DNA of 43,975 bases from Prevotella sp. UBA2755 (GCA_002353225.1 DEJF01000047.1:131684-175658), one strand, 5' to 3'. Positions 33,528 to 43,100 are shown, counted from the stretch's first letter. Notes: generated by a model not told the origin, from the letters alone. Translations and numbers: made by a program.

Positions 33528-33604
33528 CAAAGGTACGAAATAAATACGAAATCACCAAATTTCCACAATCTATTTGGCAGTTTCTTTTTTATTTTGTACT
33601 TTTG
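33528..33604. promoter_or_regulatory. Divergent promoters: valS (minus) and mazG (plus)
   Basis: Minus: TTTG (complement of 33556-33559), a 20-base spacer, TACCTTTG (complement of 33528-33535). Plus: TTTG 33573-33576, a 20-base spacer, TACTTTTG 33597-33604. No T-box-like leader is seen before valS: the leader is only about 15-20 bases. Confidence 0.78.
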
Positions 33605-33612
33605 CAAAGATT

Positions 33613-34476
33613 ATGGATAAGATGCATACAAGAGAAGAAAAGATGGCGGCTTTCGGACGAATGCTTGATGTGCTGGACACCCTGAGGGAGAATTGCCCAT
33701 GGGACAAGAAACAGACGAACGAGAGTTTGCGCCCCAATACGATAGAGGAAACCTATGAACTGTGTGATGCCTTGATGAAGGATGAGACAGCGGAGATCTG
33801 CAAGGAACTGGGTGATGTCTTACTGCATGTCGGCTTCTATGCGAGAATAGGAGAGGAGAAACAGCAATTTGATATAGCAGATGTATGTAACCACTTGGTT
33901 GATAAGTTGATATTCCGTCATCCTCACGTCTACCATCCCTCGCAGGTAGGTGCTCCCGACCCCAAGCCATTACCTTATGGGGAGGATGCTGGAAAGAGCG
34001 AGTTTGCCGATGCGAAGAATGTGGAACAGGTGCTTGATAATTGGGAACAAATCAAACAAAAAGAGAAGGATGGCAACAGGAGTGTGCTGAGTGGTGTCCC
34101 TGTGTCACTGCCCTCAGTGATTAAGGCATATCGTATACAAGACAAAGCACGTCATGTGGGGTTTGACTGGGAGGACAAACAAGATGTTTGGGCAAAGGTA
34201 CGTGAGGAGTTAGATGAGTTGGAGGAGGAGTTGAAGCGTGAGGACAAGCGGCGCTCCGAGCAGGAGTTAGGCGATTTCCTTTTTGCCGTCATCAATGCCG
34301 CACGTCTCTATCACCTGAACCCTGACAACGCCTTGGAGGAGACGAACCAGAAGTTTATACGCCGATTCAATTATATAGAGCAACACAGTATCAAGATAGG
34401 AAAACCATTGACGGAGATGACTCTTGAGGAGATGGATGCCCTGTGGAATGAGGCGAAGCGTAATGAAGAACAATAA
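33613..34476 (+). CDS. mazG: Nucleoside triphosphate pyrophosphohydrolase MazG
   Basis: 287 residues from ATG 33613, 9 bases after the -7 element; ATG 33622 is the next candidate and would leave a normal short leader. Two MazG domains: the first with E-E-T-Y-E (E45, E46, E49) and E-L-G-D (E65-D68), the second near 190-235 with R-E-E-L-D-E-L-E-E-E and E-L-G-D. C-P-W-D-K-K-Q-T near residue 28 is characteristic. The enzyme hydrolyses NTPs or dNTPs to NMP and pyrophosphate, cleaning the pool. Downstream are a lipoprotein gene and rnz, tightly spaced. Confidence 0.94.
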   Translation: MDKMHTREEKMAAFGRMLDVLDTLRENCPWDKKQTNESLRPNTIEETYELCDALMKDETAEICKELGDVLLHVGFYARIGEEKQQFDIADVCNHLVDKLIFRHPHVYHPSQVGAPDPKPLPYGEDAGKSEFADAKNVEQVLDNWEQIKQKEKDGNRSVLSGVPVSLPSVIKAYRIQDKARHVGFDWEDKQDVWAKVREELDELEEELKREDKRRSEQELGDFLFAVINAARLYHLNPDNALEETNQKFIRRFNYIEQHSIKIGKPLTEMTLEEMDALWNEAKRNEEQ

Positions 34477-34488
34477 AACATGATAACT

Positions 34489-35154
34489 ATGAAGAAAATA
34501 GCATTTGTAATGACGTTGGCTGTTGCTGTGGTTTTATCCATGAGCAGTTGTGGTGGTAAGACACGTCCGGTTCCTTTCGACAGTGGTGACTCTACGGACA
34601 TGAGTGCTATGCAAGATCCTACTATTTACGGTATCTGTGGCGATGGTACTGCGATGAACACCCTGCAGATCGTCACAGACTTGGGAGATACTATCCGTCT
34701 GGATATTACCTATGCCCGTGATAATAACCAGGTGTTTGGCGGATTACAGGCAGGTGATCGCATGGCAGTTGTTCCTAATGCCAAGAAGACAGAGGCTTTA
34801 ATGGTTATCAATCAGGCGGCTCTGTTGGGCAACTGGGTGATGCCAAACCCGTTGGATGGTAGTGACGAGGTAGGTTTCCGTATCAAGGAAGGTGGTATCG
34901 TGGAAGGCATCGAGCAAAGCAGCATCACCTATAAGACATGGCGTCTGGTTCGCGGAAAACTGGAACTGGTTGACATTCGTGAAGGAGGTGGCGAGGAAGA
35001 GGAAATCACCCTCTACGATATTGTAAAAGTGACCCCAGACTCCTTGATCATCAAGGATAGTGAGGATACTTATGAGTATGGACGCCAACAACAGAAGAAA
35101 CTCGATTCTGATATTAAACTGGAGGAGGCTTCGGAAGAAGACTATAAGATTTAA
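34489..35154 (+). CDS. Lipoprotein, lipocalin-like
   Basis: 221 residues from ATG 34489 (M-K-K-I-A-F); an ATG three codons earlier (34480) is possible. Lipoprotein signal ending M-S-S-C-G-G. The second half (about 105-205) reads like a lipocalin-type barrel common in Bacteroidales lipoproteins (L-L-G-N-W-V-M-P, G-F-R-I-K-E-G-G, Y-D-I-V-K-V-T-P-D-S-L-I-I). The last residues are charged. The ligand is unknown. It lies in the mazG-rnz operon, though its envelope location suggests no direct functional link. Confidence 0.72.
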   Translation: MKKIAFVMTLAVAVVLSMSSCGGKTRPVPFDSGDSTDMSAMQDPTIYGICGDGTAMNTLQIVTDLGDTIRLDITYARDNNQVFGGLQAGDRMAVVPNAKKTEALMVINQAALLGNWVMPNPLDGSDEVGFRIKEGGIVEGIEQSSITYKTWRLVRGKLELVDIREGGGEEEEITLYDIVKVTPDSLIIKDSEDTYEYGRQQQKKLDSDIKLEEASEEDYKI

Positions 35155-35162
35155 TCATTGTC

Positions 35163-36077
35163 TTGGAACCATTTAAAATACATATATTAGGATGTGGGAG
35201 TGCTTTACCCACTCTTCATCATTATTCCTCTTCGCAAGTGGTGGAGTTGCGGGGGAAACAGTTCATGATAGATTGCGGTGAGGGAACCCAGATGCAGTTG
35301 CGGCGTTCCCGTATCCGTTTTACCAAACTGTCAGCCGTCTTTATCACTCACCTTCATGGAGACCATTGCTTTGGACTTATAGGGATGATAAGCACATTCG
35401 GACTGTTGGGACGTACGGCAAAATTGGATATCTATGCTCCTGCCGCCATGGAACAGATGCTTCAGGAACAGATGCGCCTGTTTTGTCACGGTCTGGATTA
35501 TGAGGTCGCTTTCCATATTGTTGATACTACCCAGCAGAAAGTGGTTTATGAGGACCGAAGCCTGACGGTGGAGTCAATCCCTTTAGAGCATCGGGTACCC
35601 TGTTGCGGTTATCTGTTCCGTGAGAAAGAGACACTGCCGCATATCAAGCGTGACATGATAGATTTCTATCAGATTCCTGTCAGTCAGATCAATAATATCA
35701 AAGGGGGTGCCGACTGGGTGACAGCAGATGGCGAGGTGGTGCCTAACAGCCGATTGGTAGAGCCGGCGGAACCTGCCCGTAGTTACGCCTATTGTAGTGA
35801 TACCCGTTATATTCCTACCCTGCATGAGCGGATAAAAGGGGTGACGGCATTATACCATGAGAGTACCTATGGAGAGGATAATCTTCAGCATGCGGAGAAA
35901 TATTATCACTCTACGGCACGTCAGGCAGCAATGGTGGCTCGGGACGCACAAGTGGGAAGACTGTTGTTAGGACATTATTCCTCCCGTTATGAGGATGAGA
36001 ATATTCTTCTTAATGAGGCAAAAGAGGTGTTCGATAACAGTTTTTTATGCGATGAGCAGATGATTTTTGAGTTGTAA
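35163..36077 (+). CDS. rnz: Ribonuclease Z
   Basis: 304 residues. The start is a TTG (35163-35165): no ATG precedes the conserved N-terminus E-P-F-K-I-H-I-L-G-C-G-S-A. Zinc-binding motif T-H-L-H-G-D-H (62-68), with C-S-D-T and L-L-G-H-Y-S-S-R-Y supplying later ligands. The enzyme cuts the 3' trailer of pre-tRNA. This suits the tRNA-Ser of this genome, whose CCA is not encoded. Eight bases separate it from the lipoprotein gene. Confidence 0.95.
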   Translation: MEPFKIHILGCGSALPTLHHYSSSQVVELRGKQFMIDCGEGTQMQLRRSRIRFTKLSAVFITHLHGDHCFGLIGMISTFGLLGRTAKLDIYAPAAMEQMLQEQMRLFCHGLDYEVAFHIVDTTQQKVVYEDRSLTVESIPLEHRVPCCGYLFREKETLPHIKRDMIDFYQIPVSQINNIKGGADWVTADGEVVPNSRLVEPAEPARSYAYCSDTRYIPTLHERIKGVTALYHESTYGEDNLQHAEKYYHSTARQAAMVARDAQVGRLLLGHYSSRYEDENILLNEAKEVFDNSFLCDEQMIFEL

Positions 36078-36098
36078 AGTCATTTTTTTGCGTTAAAA

Positions 36099-36130
36099 TT
36101 TGGTAATTCCAATTATTATTGCTACTTTTG
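36099..36130 (+). promoter_or_regulatory. Promoter of the tag protein-L,D-transpeptidase-sigma operon
   Basis: TTTG at 36099-36102, a 20-base spacer, TACTTTTG at 36123-36130. It is of the housekeeping type, so the ECF sigma factor encoded in the operon is not needed for this promoter. Confidence 0.78.
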
Positions 36131-36144
36131 CGATGTTAATATGA

Positions 36145-36468
36145 ATGAATATGGCAAAACGATTACTTATATTGACCCTTCTTGCAGCATGTATGTTCAT
36201 GCTTCCGATGACCACTCAGGCAACGCCGTCTGAGGGCTATGAGGTGGAGCAGATTGACGAGAAGAACGACGTACAGATAAGTGTGTCTAAGTCTACTGTC
36301 CATATTATGAACGCAGAAGGACAGGTGATGGAGGTTATCTCGTTGACAGGCCGTCATGTGATGTCTGTACGCATTGAGAGCCCAGCACAGAGAATTGAAT
36401 TAACAAACATACCTAAAGGTTGCTACATTATCAAAGTCGGAAAGGTTGTCAGAAAGATAGTTGTCTGA
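36145..36468 (+). CDS. Tiny secreted protein consisting of a C-terminal-tag-like domain
   Basis: 107 residues (an ATG at 36151 is also possible). Signal peptide to about T-T-Q-A-T. The rest (about 27-107) resembles the C-terminal sorting-domain pattern: V-H-I-M-N-A-E-G-Q, I-S-L-T-G-R-H-V and I-P-K-G-C-Y-I-I-K-V-G-K-V-V-R-K-I. In other proteins this forms the last 40-80 residues; here there is no cargo. It could be a remnant of a larger secreted protein or a stand-alone adaptor. Its last 49 bases overlap the next gene. Confidence 0.72.
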   Translation: MNMAKRLLILTLLAACMFMLPMTTQATPSEGYEVEQIDEKNDVQISVSKSTVHIMNAEGQVMEVISLTGRHVMSVRIESPAQRIELTNIPKGCYIIKVGKVVRKIVV

Positions 36469-38021
36469 CTTTCCTTTTATTTCTGATTGTCTCGTGGCTC
36501 TTTATAGGATGTGGTGACGGGGCTCTTCAGAAAAGTGAAATATCAATGGAGGCGTTTTCAGATTTGAAGACGCCTGTTTTTGAAATTACGCCTTCGGAAA
36601 TCCAATCCTCATTGAAGAAGATGGGTACTGTCACCAAGGACTCTTTGTCTCCTGGCAGTCGCACGGCCTTGTACTACCGTGAGGGTGGGGAAATGCTTTG
36701 GTTTGGCAGACAGGGTATTACTGACATGGCAGACACGTTGCTTCAGCAATTGTCACATGTGGACGAGATAGGCTTCTCCGCCTCAGGTTTCAAGGTAAGG
36801 GAGATAGAGGAGGATTTACGCAGATTCAAGGCATTGGATTTTGACAAGCAGTATACCGTAAATGATGTGATAGCCAGATTGGAGTATCGTCTGACACATG
36901 CCTATCTCACTTATGTGGCAGGACAGCAATATGGTTTTGTGAATCCCAAGACGGCAATGAACCGTGTCGAGTCCAAGCCCGATAGTCTCGGCAATGTCAA
37001 GGTGCAGTTTGTGAATCAGTATGATGTCCCTATCCTACGTCCCACAACCGCTTTCTATCAGAAGGCTATTCGTAAGATAGCCAATGACAGCGTGGGTGAG
37101 ATGATGCGGGAAGTAGAGCCTACGTCCCCTCTTTATCGTCATCTGCAGCGGCAGTTGTCTGACTCTTTGGGGGATAAGCGCATGTGTGTGCTGGTGAACA
37201 TGGAGCGTTGTCGTTGGAAAGAGAGGCACCCGATGCCATCTACAGGTAAATGGGTGGTGGTGAATATCCCAGCCTTTATGCTTTATGCCTATGGTCCTGA
37301 CTCTACGATGTCGATGCGTATCGGATGTGGTAAGACGGCATCGAGGACCCCTTTGTTGACCAGTGCCATTGAGTATATGCAGATTAATCCAGAGTGGAAT
37401 ATTCCTCAGAGTATAGTTAATAATGATGTTCTTCATCATGCAGGCGACAGCAGTTATTTCGCTCGTCACCGCTATTATATCGCAGAACGTGCCACTGGTA
37501 AGAAAGTTGCTATACGTAGTGTGTCACGTGACATGCTGGCAAGTGGTAAGTACCGTGTGTCACAGGATGGCGGAAGAGGTAACTCCTTAGGTCGTATCGT
37601 TTTCCGTTTTAAGAATAACTTCTCGGTTTATCTGCATGATACTTCCACACCGGGTTTCTTCCAGAACAGTTGGCGAGGAGTCTCTCATGGCTGTGTCCGT
37701 GTGCAGCGTCCTTTCGACCTTGCCCATTTCCTCTTAGACGATGCCGACGAGTGGACCTTGGACAAGATACGCATCTCCATGGATCTCGCACCGGAGACAG
37801 AACAGGGTAGGGAGTATATCCGTACCCATGAGCCTGAGGAGAATGAGAATGGCAGGAAACTGCCACGCAAACTCATCAGTTATATGCCAGTGAAGCCTCA
37901 CGTACCTCTTTATATTATATATTATACCATCTATCCAGACGAGAATGGACAGATACAGACCTACCCGGATGTCTATGGATATGACAAGTCCGTCTGGAAC
38001 TATTTAAAGAAGTATATCTGA
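36420..38021 (+). CDS. L,D-transpeptidase (YkuD domain) lipoprotein
   Basis: 533 residues from a TTG at 36420, inside the previous gene; no in-frame ATG comes before residue 43, and this start gives a lipoprotein-like signal ending F-I-G-C (C31). A scaffold region (about 55-240) is followed by the YkuD domain (about 270-450) with H406 and the catalytic S-H-G-C-V-R (C425). The arrangement matches the YcbB class, which makes 3-3 crosslinks in peptidoglycan or attaches proteins. The gene is directly followed by an ECF sigma gene (stop and start share TGATG), suggesting cell-wall stress control. Confidence 0.88.
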   Translation: MLHYQSRKGCQKDSCLTFLLFLIVSWLFIGCGDGALQKSEISMEAFSDLKTPVFEITPSEIQSSLKKMGTVTKDSLSPGSRTALYYREGGEMLWFGRQGITDMADTLLQQLSHVDEIGFSASGFKVREIEEDLRRFKALDFDKQYTVNDVIARLEYRLTHAYLTYVAGQQYGFVNPKTAMNRVESKPDSLGNVKVQFVNQYDVPILRPTTAFYQKAIRKIANDSVGEMMREVEPTSPLYRHLQRQLSDSLGDKRMCVLVNMERCRWKERHPMPSTGKWVVVNIPAFMLYAYGPDSTMSMRIGCGKTASRTPLLTSAIEYMQINPEWNIPQSIVNNDVLHHAGDSSYFARHRYYIAERATGKKVAIRSVSRDMLASGKYRVSQDGGRGNSLGRIVFRFKNNFSVYLHDTSTPGFFQNSWRGVSHGCVRVQRPFDLAHFLLDDADEWTLDKIRISMDLAPETEQGREYIRTHEPEENENGRKLPRKLISYMPVKPHVPLYIIYYTIYPDENGQIQTYPDVYGYDKSVWNYLKKYI

Positions 38022-38566
38022 TGACGATTGATGAGGGGCAGTTGATTGCCATGCTCTCTGACCCATCTACACGACGAAAGGCTTTTGAGTTGGTGGTGCG
38101 TCAATATAGTGAACAACTATACTGGCAGGTGCGCCGTATCGTTCTCACTCATGAGGATGCCAATGACGTGATGCAGAATGTGATGCTGAAGGCATGGACC
38201 AATCTCGATAACTTCCGTAAGGACTCCAAACTCTCCACATGGCTCTATCGTATAGCCGTCAACGAGAGCCTGGATTTCGTGCGTCATCAGAAAGGGGTGA
38301 ATACCGTTAGTGCCGATGACACCTCTGGCGTTGCCAATACACTTATTGCCGACCGCTATTTCGATGGCGATGAGACAGAGGCACAATTGCAGGAGGCTAT
38401 AGCCCAACTGCCAGACGTGCAGCGTACCGTTTTCAACCTCCGTTATTTCGAGGAGATGAAATACAGTGAGATCAGTCAGATCCTCAATACCTCAGAAGGT
38501 GCCTTGAAGGCATCCTATCATATCGCCGTGAAGAAAATATCCGAGTTTTTTAAGCAGCGTGATTAA
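38021..38566 (+). CDS. ECF-type RNA polymerase sigma factor
   Basis: 181 residues. Region 2 (about 22-92) has H-E-D-A-N-D-V-M-Q-N-V-M-L-K-A-W and S-T-W-L-Y-R-I-A-V-N-E. Region 4 (about 125-178) has L-P-D-V-Q-R-T-V-F-N-L-R-Y-F-E-E-M-K-Y-S-E-I. Its start overlaps the transpeptidase stop by one base (TGATG), so translation is coupled. The next gene has the size and single membrane span of a partner anti-sigma protein. Likely regulon: envelope or periplasmic stress. Confidence 0.94.
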   Translation: MTIDEGQLIAMLSDPSTRRKAFELVVRQYSEQLYWQVRRIVLTHEDANDVMQNVMLKAWTNLDNFRKDSKLSTWLYRIAVNESLDFVRHQKGVNTVSADDTSGVANTLIADRYFDGDETEAQLQEAIAQLPDVQRTVFNLRYFEEMKYSEISQILNTSEGALKASYHIAVKKISEFFKQRD

Positions 38567-38610
38567 ACTTTCAGAATGAATAAACGTCCAAATAATAAAG
38601 AATAAAAGAG

Positions 38611-38940
38611 ATGAACGAAGAGAAATATCTTGAAGAAAGACTGGCAAAGCGCAATCCTTTCCGTGTCCCGGAAGGATATTTCGACAGTTTCGCTGAGCAT
38701 GTGATGGAGCAGTTGCCGCCACAGCAGCATCAGGCAAAGCGTGTGATGCTCCGTCCGTGGATGTATGCCGTCGCCTGTCTGGTAGTTGCGGTCTTCTGCG
38801 TCGCTGTCTACTTCTCGCGTATCAGCACCAACTCTTCTGAGATGTCTCAGGTGGCAATTACTGAGTCCTATATGGACGAGGCGGCTGACTATGTGATGAT
38901 TGATAATGCAGACATCTATGCCTGTCTTGCAGATAATTAA
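38611..38940 (+). CDS. Single-span membrane protein, probable anti-sigma factor
   Basis: 109 residues. The cytoplasmic N-terminus has N-P-F-R-V-P-E-G-Y-F-D-S-F, a motif common in Bacteroidetes proteins beside ECF sigma genes. One membrane helix at about 50-68, then a short acidic outer part. No zinc motif (H-x-x-x-C-x-x-C) is present, so it is not a ZAS-type anti-sigma. The call rests on context and topology. Confidence 0.72.
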   Translation: MNEEKYLEERLAKRNPFRVPEGYFDSFAEHVMEQLPPQQHQAKRVMLRPWMYAVACLVVAVFCVAVYFSRISTNSSEMSQVAITESYMDEAADYVMIDNADIYACLADN

Positions 38941-38951
38941 AAAGAGATGCA

Positions 38952-39377
38952 ATGAGAAGATTCGTATTACTTTCAATCTCTTTGATGCTGTTCATGGTAT
39001 GTATGGCACAAAAGAAGAAATTCTCACCTGAGAAGTTCGAGGCTGATCTTGCCGCTTATATTACCAAGGAGGCTAAGTTCTCTAACGAGGAGGCTTCTAA
39101 GTTCTTCCCGCTGCTGCGTGAGATGCACCAGAAACAGCGTTGCCTTTATAAGAAGATGCGTGAGGCAGGTAAAGAGAAACCTGCTAATGAGGAGGGATGT
39201 GCCAACGCCATCAGTGAGCGTGACCGTCTGGATATCGAACTCAAGAAATTAGAGCAGTGTTACCATAAGAAGATGCTGCAGGTTCTTCCTGCCTCTAAGG
39301 TCTATGATGCCATTAAGGCTGAGAACCAGTTTCATCGCCGGATGATGAAAGGGTGGCAGAAGGGCAAACACCATTAA
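38952..39377 (+). CDS. Spy/CpxP-like periplasmic protein
   Basis: 141 residues. Signal peptide to about C-M-A-Q (20). The mature part is all-helical and highly charged (K-F-S-P-E-K-F-E-A-D-L, F-F-P-L-L-R-E-M-H-Q-K-Q-R, L-K-K-L-E-Q-C-Y-H-K-K-M-L-Q-V-L), with the shape of Spy/CpxP or heavy-metal-resistance family proteins but without a firm L-T-x-x-Q motif. Probable role: periplasmic chaperone or sensor feeding back on the sigma/anti-sigma pair. Its last 65 bases overlap the 3' end of nth on the other strand. Confidence 0.72.
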   Translation: MRRFVLLSISLMLFMVCMAQKKKFSPEKFEADLAAYITKEAKFSNEEASKFFPLLREMHQKQRCLYKKMREAGKEKPANEEGCANAISERDRLDIELKKLEQCYHKKMLQVLPASKVYDAIKAENQFHRRMMKGWQKGKHH

Positions 39378-39981
39378 GGTCGCACTTCTCACAGTGTGGA
39401 CGGCGTGAGGTGCAGACATACCGTCCGTGAAGCAATAACCAGTGATGTGCCCGTGGAATATCTTCCGCGGGTATATTTTTTACCAACATCTGTTCTACCT
39501 TATAGGGCGTGTCGTCTTTCTTGCCGACCAGTCCTAAGCGATGACTGACACGGAACACATGGGTGTCGACAGCCATCGTCGATTTTCCGAAAGCGACACT
39601 CTGTATCACGTTCGCCGTCTTCCTGCCCACACCAGGCAGGTCCAGCAATTCATTCATATCAGAAGGTACCTCACCTCCATGCCTCTCCATCAGTGCACGA
39701 GCCATCTGCACCAGATGCTCCGCCTTGGAGTTAGGGTAGGACACACTCTTCACGTATTCCAGCACATCCTCCATATCCGCCTGTGCCATCGACTTAGCGT
39801 CAGGGTAATGCCGAAACAGTTCTGGTGTCACTTGGTTGATGCGCTTGTCTGTACACTGCGCACTCAGGATGACGGCAACCAGCAGTTGGAACACACTGCC
39901 GAACTCCAACTCCGTCTGTACCTCCGGCATCTGCTCGCGGAAGTAGTTGAGGATATACTCGTATCTGTCTTTTCGTGTCAT
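39313..39981 (-). CDS. nth: Endonuclease III
   Basis: 222 residues. Helix-hairpin-helix L-P-G-V-G-R-K-T-A (115-123) with the catalytic K121, catalytic D139 in A-V-D-T-H, and the 4Fe-4S ligands C190, C197, C200 and C206. It removes oxidised pyrimidines and nicks the abasic site. Sixteen residues follow the last cysteine (P-S-A-T-L-S-S-S-G-D-E ...), a tail that is probably not functional; it is encoded within the overlap with the Spy-like gene. Own promoter at 40004-40035. Confidence 0.97.
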   Translation of the reverse strand: MTRKDRYEYILNYFREQMPEVQTELEFGSVFQLLVAVILSAQCTDKRINQVTPELFRHYPDAKSMAQADMEDVLEYVKSVSYPNSKAEHLVQMARALMERHGGEVPSDMNELLDLPGVGRKTANVIQSVAFGKSTMAVDTHVFRVSHRLGLVGKKDDTPYKVEQMLVKNIPAEDIPRAHHWLLLHGRYVCTSRRPHCEKCDLNGVCPSATLSSSGDETGSQP

Positions 39982-40003
39982 ACCTTAATTATATATGATG
40001 TCA

Positions 40004-40083
40004 CAAAGATACTCCTTTTTCTCCGTATCTCCAAACATTTCCTTTTGAATTCTTTGGAGTCTCAGGGATTATTCGTATCTTTG
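40004..40083. promoter_or_regulatory. Divergent promoters: nth (minus) and subtilase (plus)
   Basis: Minus: TTTG (complement of 40032-40035), a 20-base spacer, TATCTTTG (complement of 40004-40011). Plus: TTTG 40053-40056, a 19-base spacer, TATCTTTG 40076-40083, leaving a leader of about 53 bases before the subtilase. Confidence 0.8.
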
Positions 40084-40142
40084 CGGAATAGAGCAGATTA
40101 TCTGCTCCATTTCTATGTGATAAAACTTAAAACGATATCATC

Positions 40143-43100
40143 ATGATAAAGCGAAAACAATTTTTTGTGATTCTCCTGTCATTACTATCCCTTGTTGGAT
40201 GGGCGCAAAAACAGGAGAACGACTTGTATGTAGACGGCGAGGTTATTGTAAAGTTAAAACCGTCTTCTGGTATGACTCGAAGAAGTATGGGTACTCATCA
40301 TTTAAACTCAGTACTTAGAAATATCGGTATTACTGAGGCAGACCAGTTGATGCCCCTTATGGAGACACAAAAGTCCGGAAATAGGGCATCTAAATTAAAA
40401 ACCGGTACCCTTTATCTCCTTAAATTTGCCAAGAACCAATCAGTAGAAAGCACCATAGAGGAATTAAAGAAATTAGACTATGTAATATATGCCGAACCTA
40501 ATTACATTATTAGGGCAGCAGGCAAAACCACAAAAACACCCATAGTCTCAACACCTATATTACCAGAAGCAGACCTGACTCAGGGAAATAATGATCCGAG
40601 GAGTTCTGAGCAATGGTATTTGGAGACTGTTAACCTTCCAACACTTTGGCAACAATCCGTCGTCAATTCCAAACGTCCGATCATTGCTATTTTGGATACT
40701 GGAGTAGATATTAATCATCCAGATCTTGCTGCTAATATCTGGACAAATGCAAAAGAGAAGGGGAACGATGAGGATGGCAATGGCTTTATTGGTGACATTC
40801 ATGGATGGGACTTCTGTAATGGCAGTCCTAACATTTCTGATACTGCTGGGCATGGTACCCATTGCGCAGGAATAGCCGCAGCGGTTGGTAACAATGGTAC
40901 AGGTATCATTGGCGCTAATCCTGATGCTTTAATCATGCCATTGAAAGTGTTAGACGAAACAGGTTCTGGCAGTACCGCAAATCTTATCATGGCTGTCGAT
41001 TATGCTATTGCAAATGGCTCTGATATCATCTCCATGAGTTTTAGTCGTTCCTGCCCAGGTAAGAGTACCCATGAGGGAGAGATGGAAGCATTGGAGGAAG
41101 CAGCAAGGTATGCCATTCTTGTGGCAAGTGCAGGTAATGATGGCGTATGTATGAATCAAGAGCACCAGAATCTGCATGGTTCTGGAAAATTTCCCGACCC
41201 CTATTTCCCTGCTGCTTATCCTTTTGTCATAGGTGTTCAAGCCTGTAATCAAGATGGGAGTCTTGCTGATTTCAGCAATTTTGATTGCAAACGTACTCCT
41301 TCTGTAACTGTTTATGGAGAAAGAAAAACTCCTTTGAGTTATGAGACAAGTGCTCCAGGAGTCAGAATATTAAGTACATTACCTTCTGGAGAATATGGTT
41401 TTATGGATGGTACTTCTATGGCATGTCCTTTGGTGGCTGGTGCTTTGTCCAGACTTATTCAGGTAAAAGCAGGTCTGGATAATCAGAAACTTGTAACAAT
41501 GATCTCACAGGTTGCCGGTGATTGTTTCTTGGATGTGATGGATCTGTATAATTTACAAGACTCCAATCTACCACAACATGCCGTCAATGAGTTGTTTACT
41601 AAAAACATTGACGGTAATGAGATTACATTCCGTGTCATCAGTGCAACAGAAGCACAGGTCGGAGATGGTTCTAATCCCGCTGTAACTGCCCCTTCTGAAA
41701 AAGTCGTCATACCTGAGTCTGTTGATGGGCTAAAGGTAACAACTATCGGTTCTTATGCTTTTAGTGGTGTATCGACTAACTCTATCGTACTTCCTAACTC
41801 ACTCATTTTCATCGCCAACTATGCTTTTGTTTCAAGTGCGGTGACCTCTGTAGACATCCCAGAAAGTGTGAAAGACATTGGTGAGAACGCTTTTGCATTT
41901 ACCCGTCTTCATAAGGTACTCATACCAAAGAGAGTTGAATGTATCAGTGAGGGTGCTTTCTCTAGTATGGCAGAAGTGGAGTCATTTCAAGTTGATAAGG
42001 ATAACTCAATGTTCAAATCACAGGATAATGCCATTATTGAAACGGCAACAGGTACACTTGTCAGTGGAATAAATAAAATACCTTACGGTGTTAAAAGAAT
42101 CAAGAATAAGGCATTCTTGTACAGGGATTTTAAGACGATAGACATACCTAATACGGTTATAGAAATTGGTGAAAATGCCTTTGAGGGTTGTACAAACTTA
42201 GAGTCAATAGATATTCCCGAAAGTGTTGCCTCTATTGGCTTCTCTGCATTTAATATGTGCCATAGTCTTAAGAAGGTTCATCTGTCAAAGAGTGTCACCG
42301 AAATTGGCAATGGCGCATTTGGGGGTTGCGAGAACATAGAGTCTTTCACTATTGACGATGACAATCCTGTTTATGACTCACGGAATAATTGTAACGCAAT
42401 CATTGATAAAGCCACTAACACACTGATTCACGGCTTTAATTGCTCGACCATTCCTGAAAGTATAGAAGGGATAGCCTACAATGCTTTTTACTATTGTGAC
42501 AAACTGGAGTCGATTCATATCTCCAAAACTGTTAAGCGTATTGATTATTGTCCATTTATAGGTTGTCATAACTTACGTTCTGTCGTCATTGACAAGGAAA
42601 ATCCACATTATGACTCACGAGACAACTGCAACGCTATTATAGAGACTGCAACAAACAAGTTCTTATGGGGTAATCAACATTCTACGATCCCGTCTGGAGT
42701 GAAAATCTTGGGAATTGACGCTTTCTGGGGAGCGGAGTTCCCTGAAGGATATTTACTTAACATCCCCGAAGGAGTGGAAACCATAGAACATGGTTCTTTA
42801 AATTTGATGCAATCAAATGGTGACATCTCTTTTAGCATTCCATCATCTATAAAGAAAATAGACGAATATGCTTCCCAATTTCGTTTTAAGAGCCTTTATT
42901 GCTATCGTAAAACACCTCTGTCCATTACGGATTATGTATTCCGTGAGGGTGTCGAAAACGCAACCCTCTATGTTCCTAAAGGGCAACTATCCGCATACAG
43001 GAATGCACGAGGTTGGAAAAATTTCGGTACGATTATAGAAATGGATGTGGAAGGGGCAGATCCACCCATAGAGATAGAACCGATTACAGATGAAGAGGTA

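Noticed and set aside
33508..33535. T-box leader of valS
   Set aside because: The space between promoter and start codon is only about 20 bases, far too short for a T-box.
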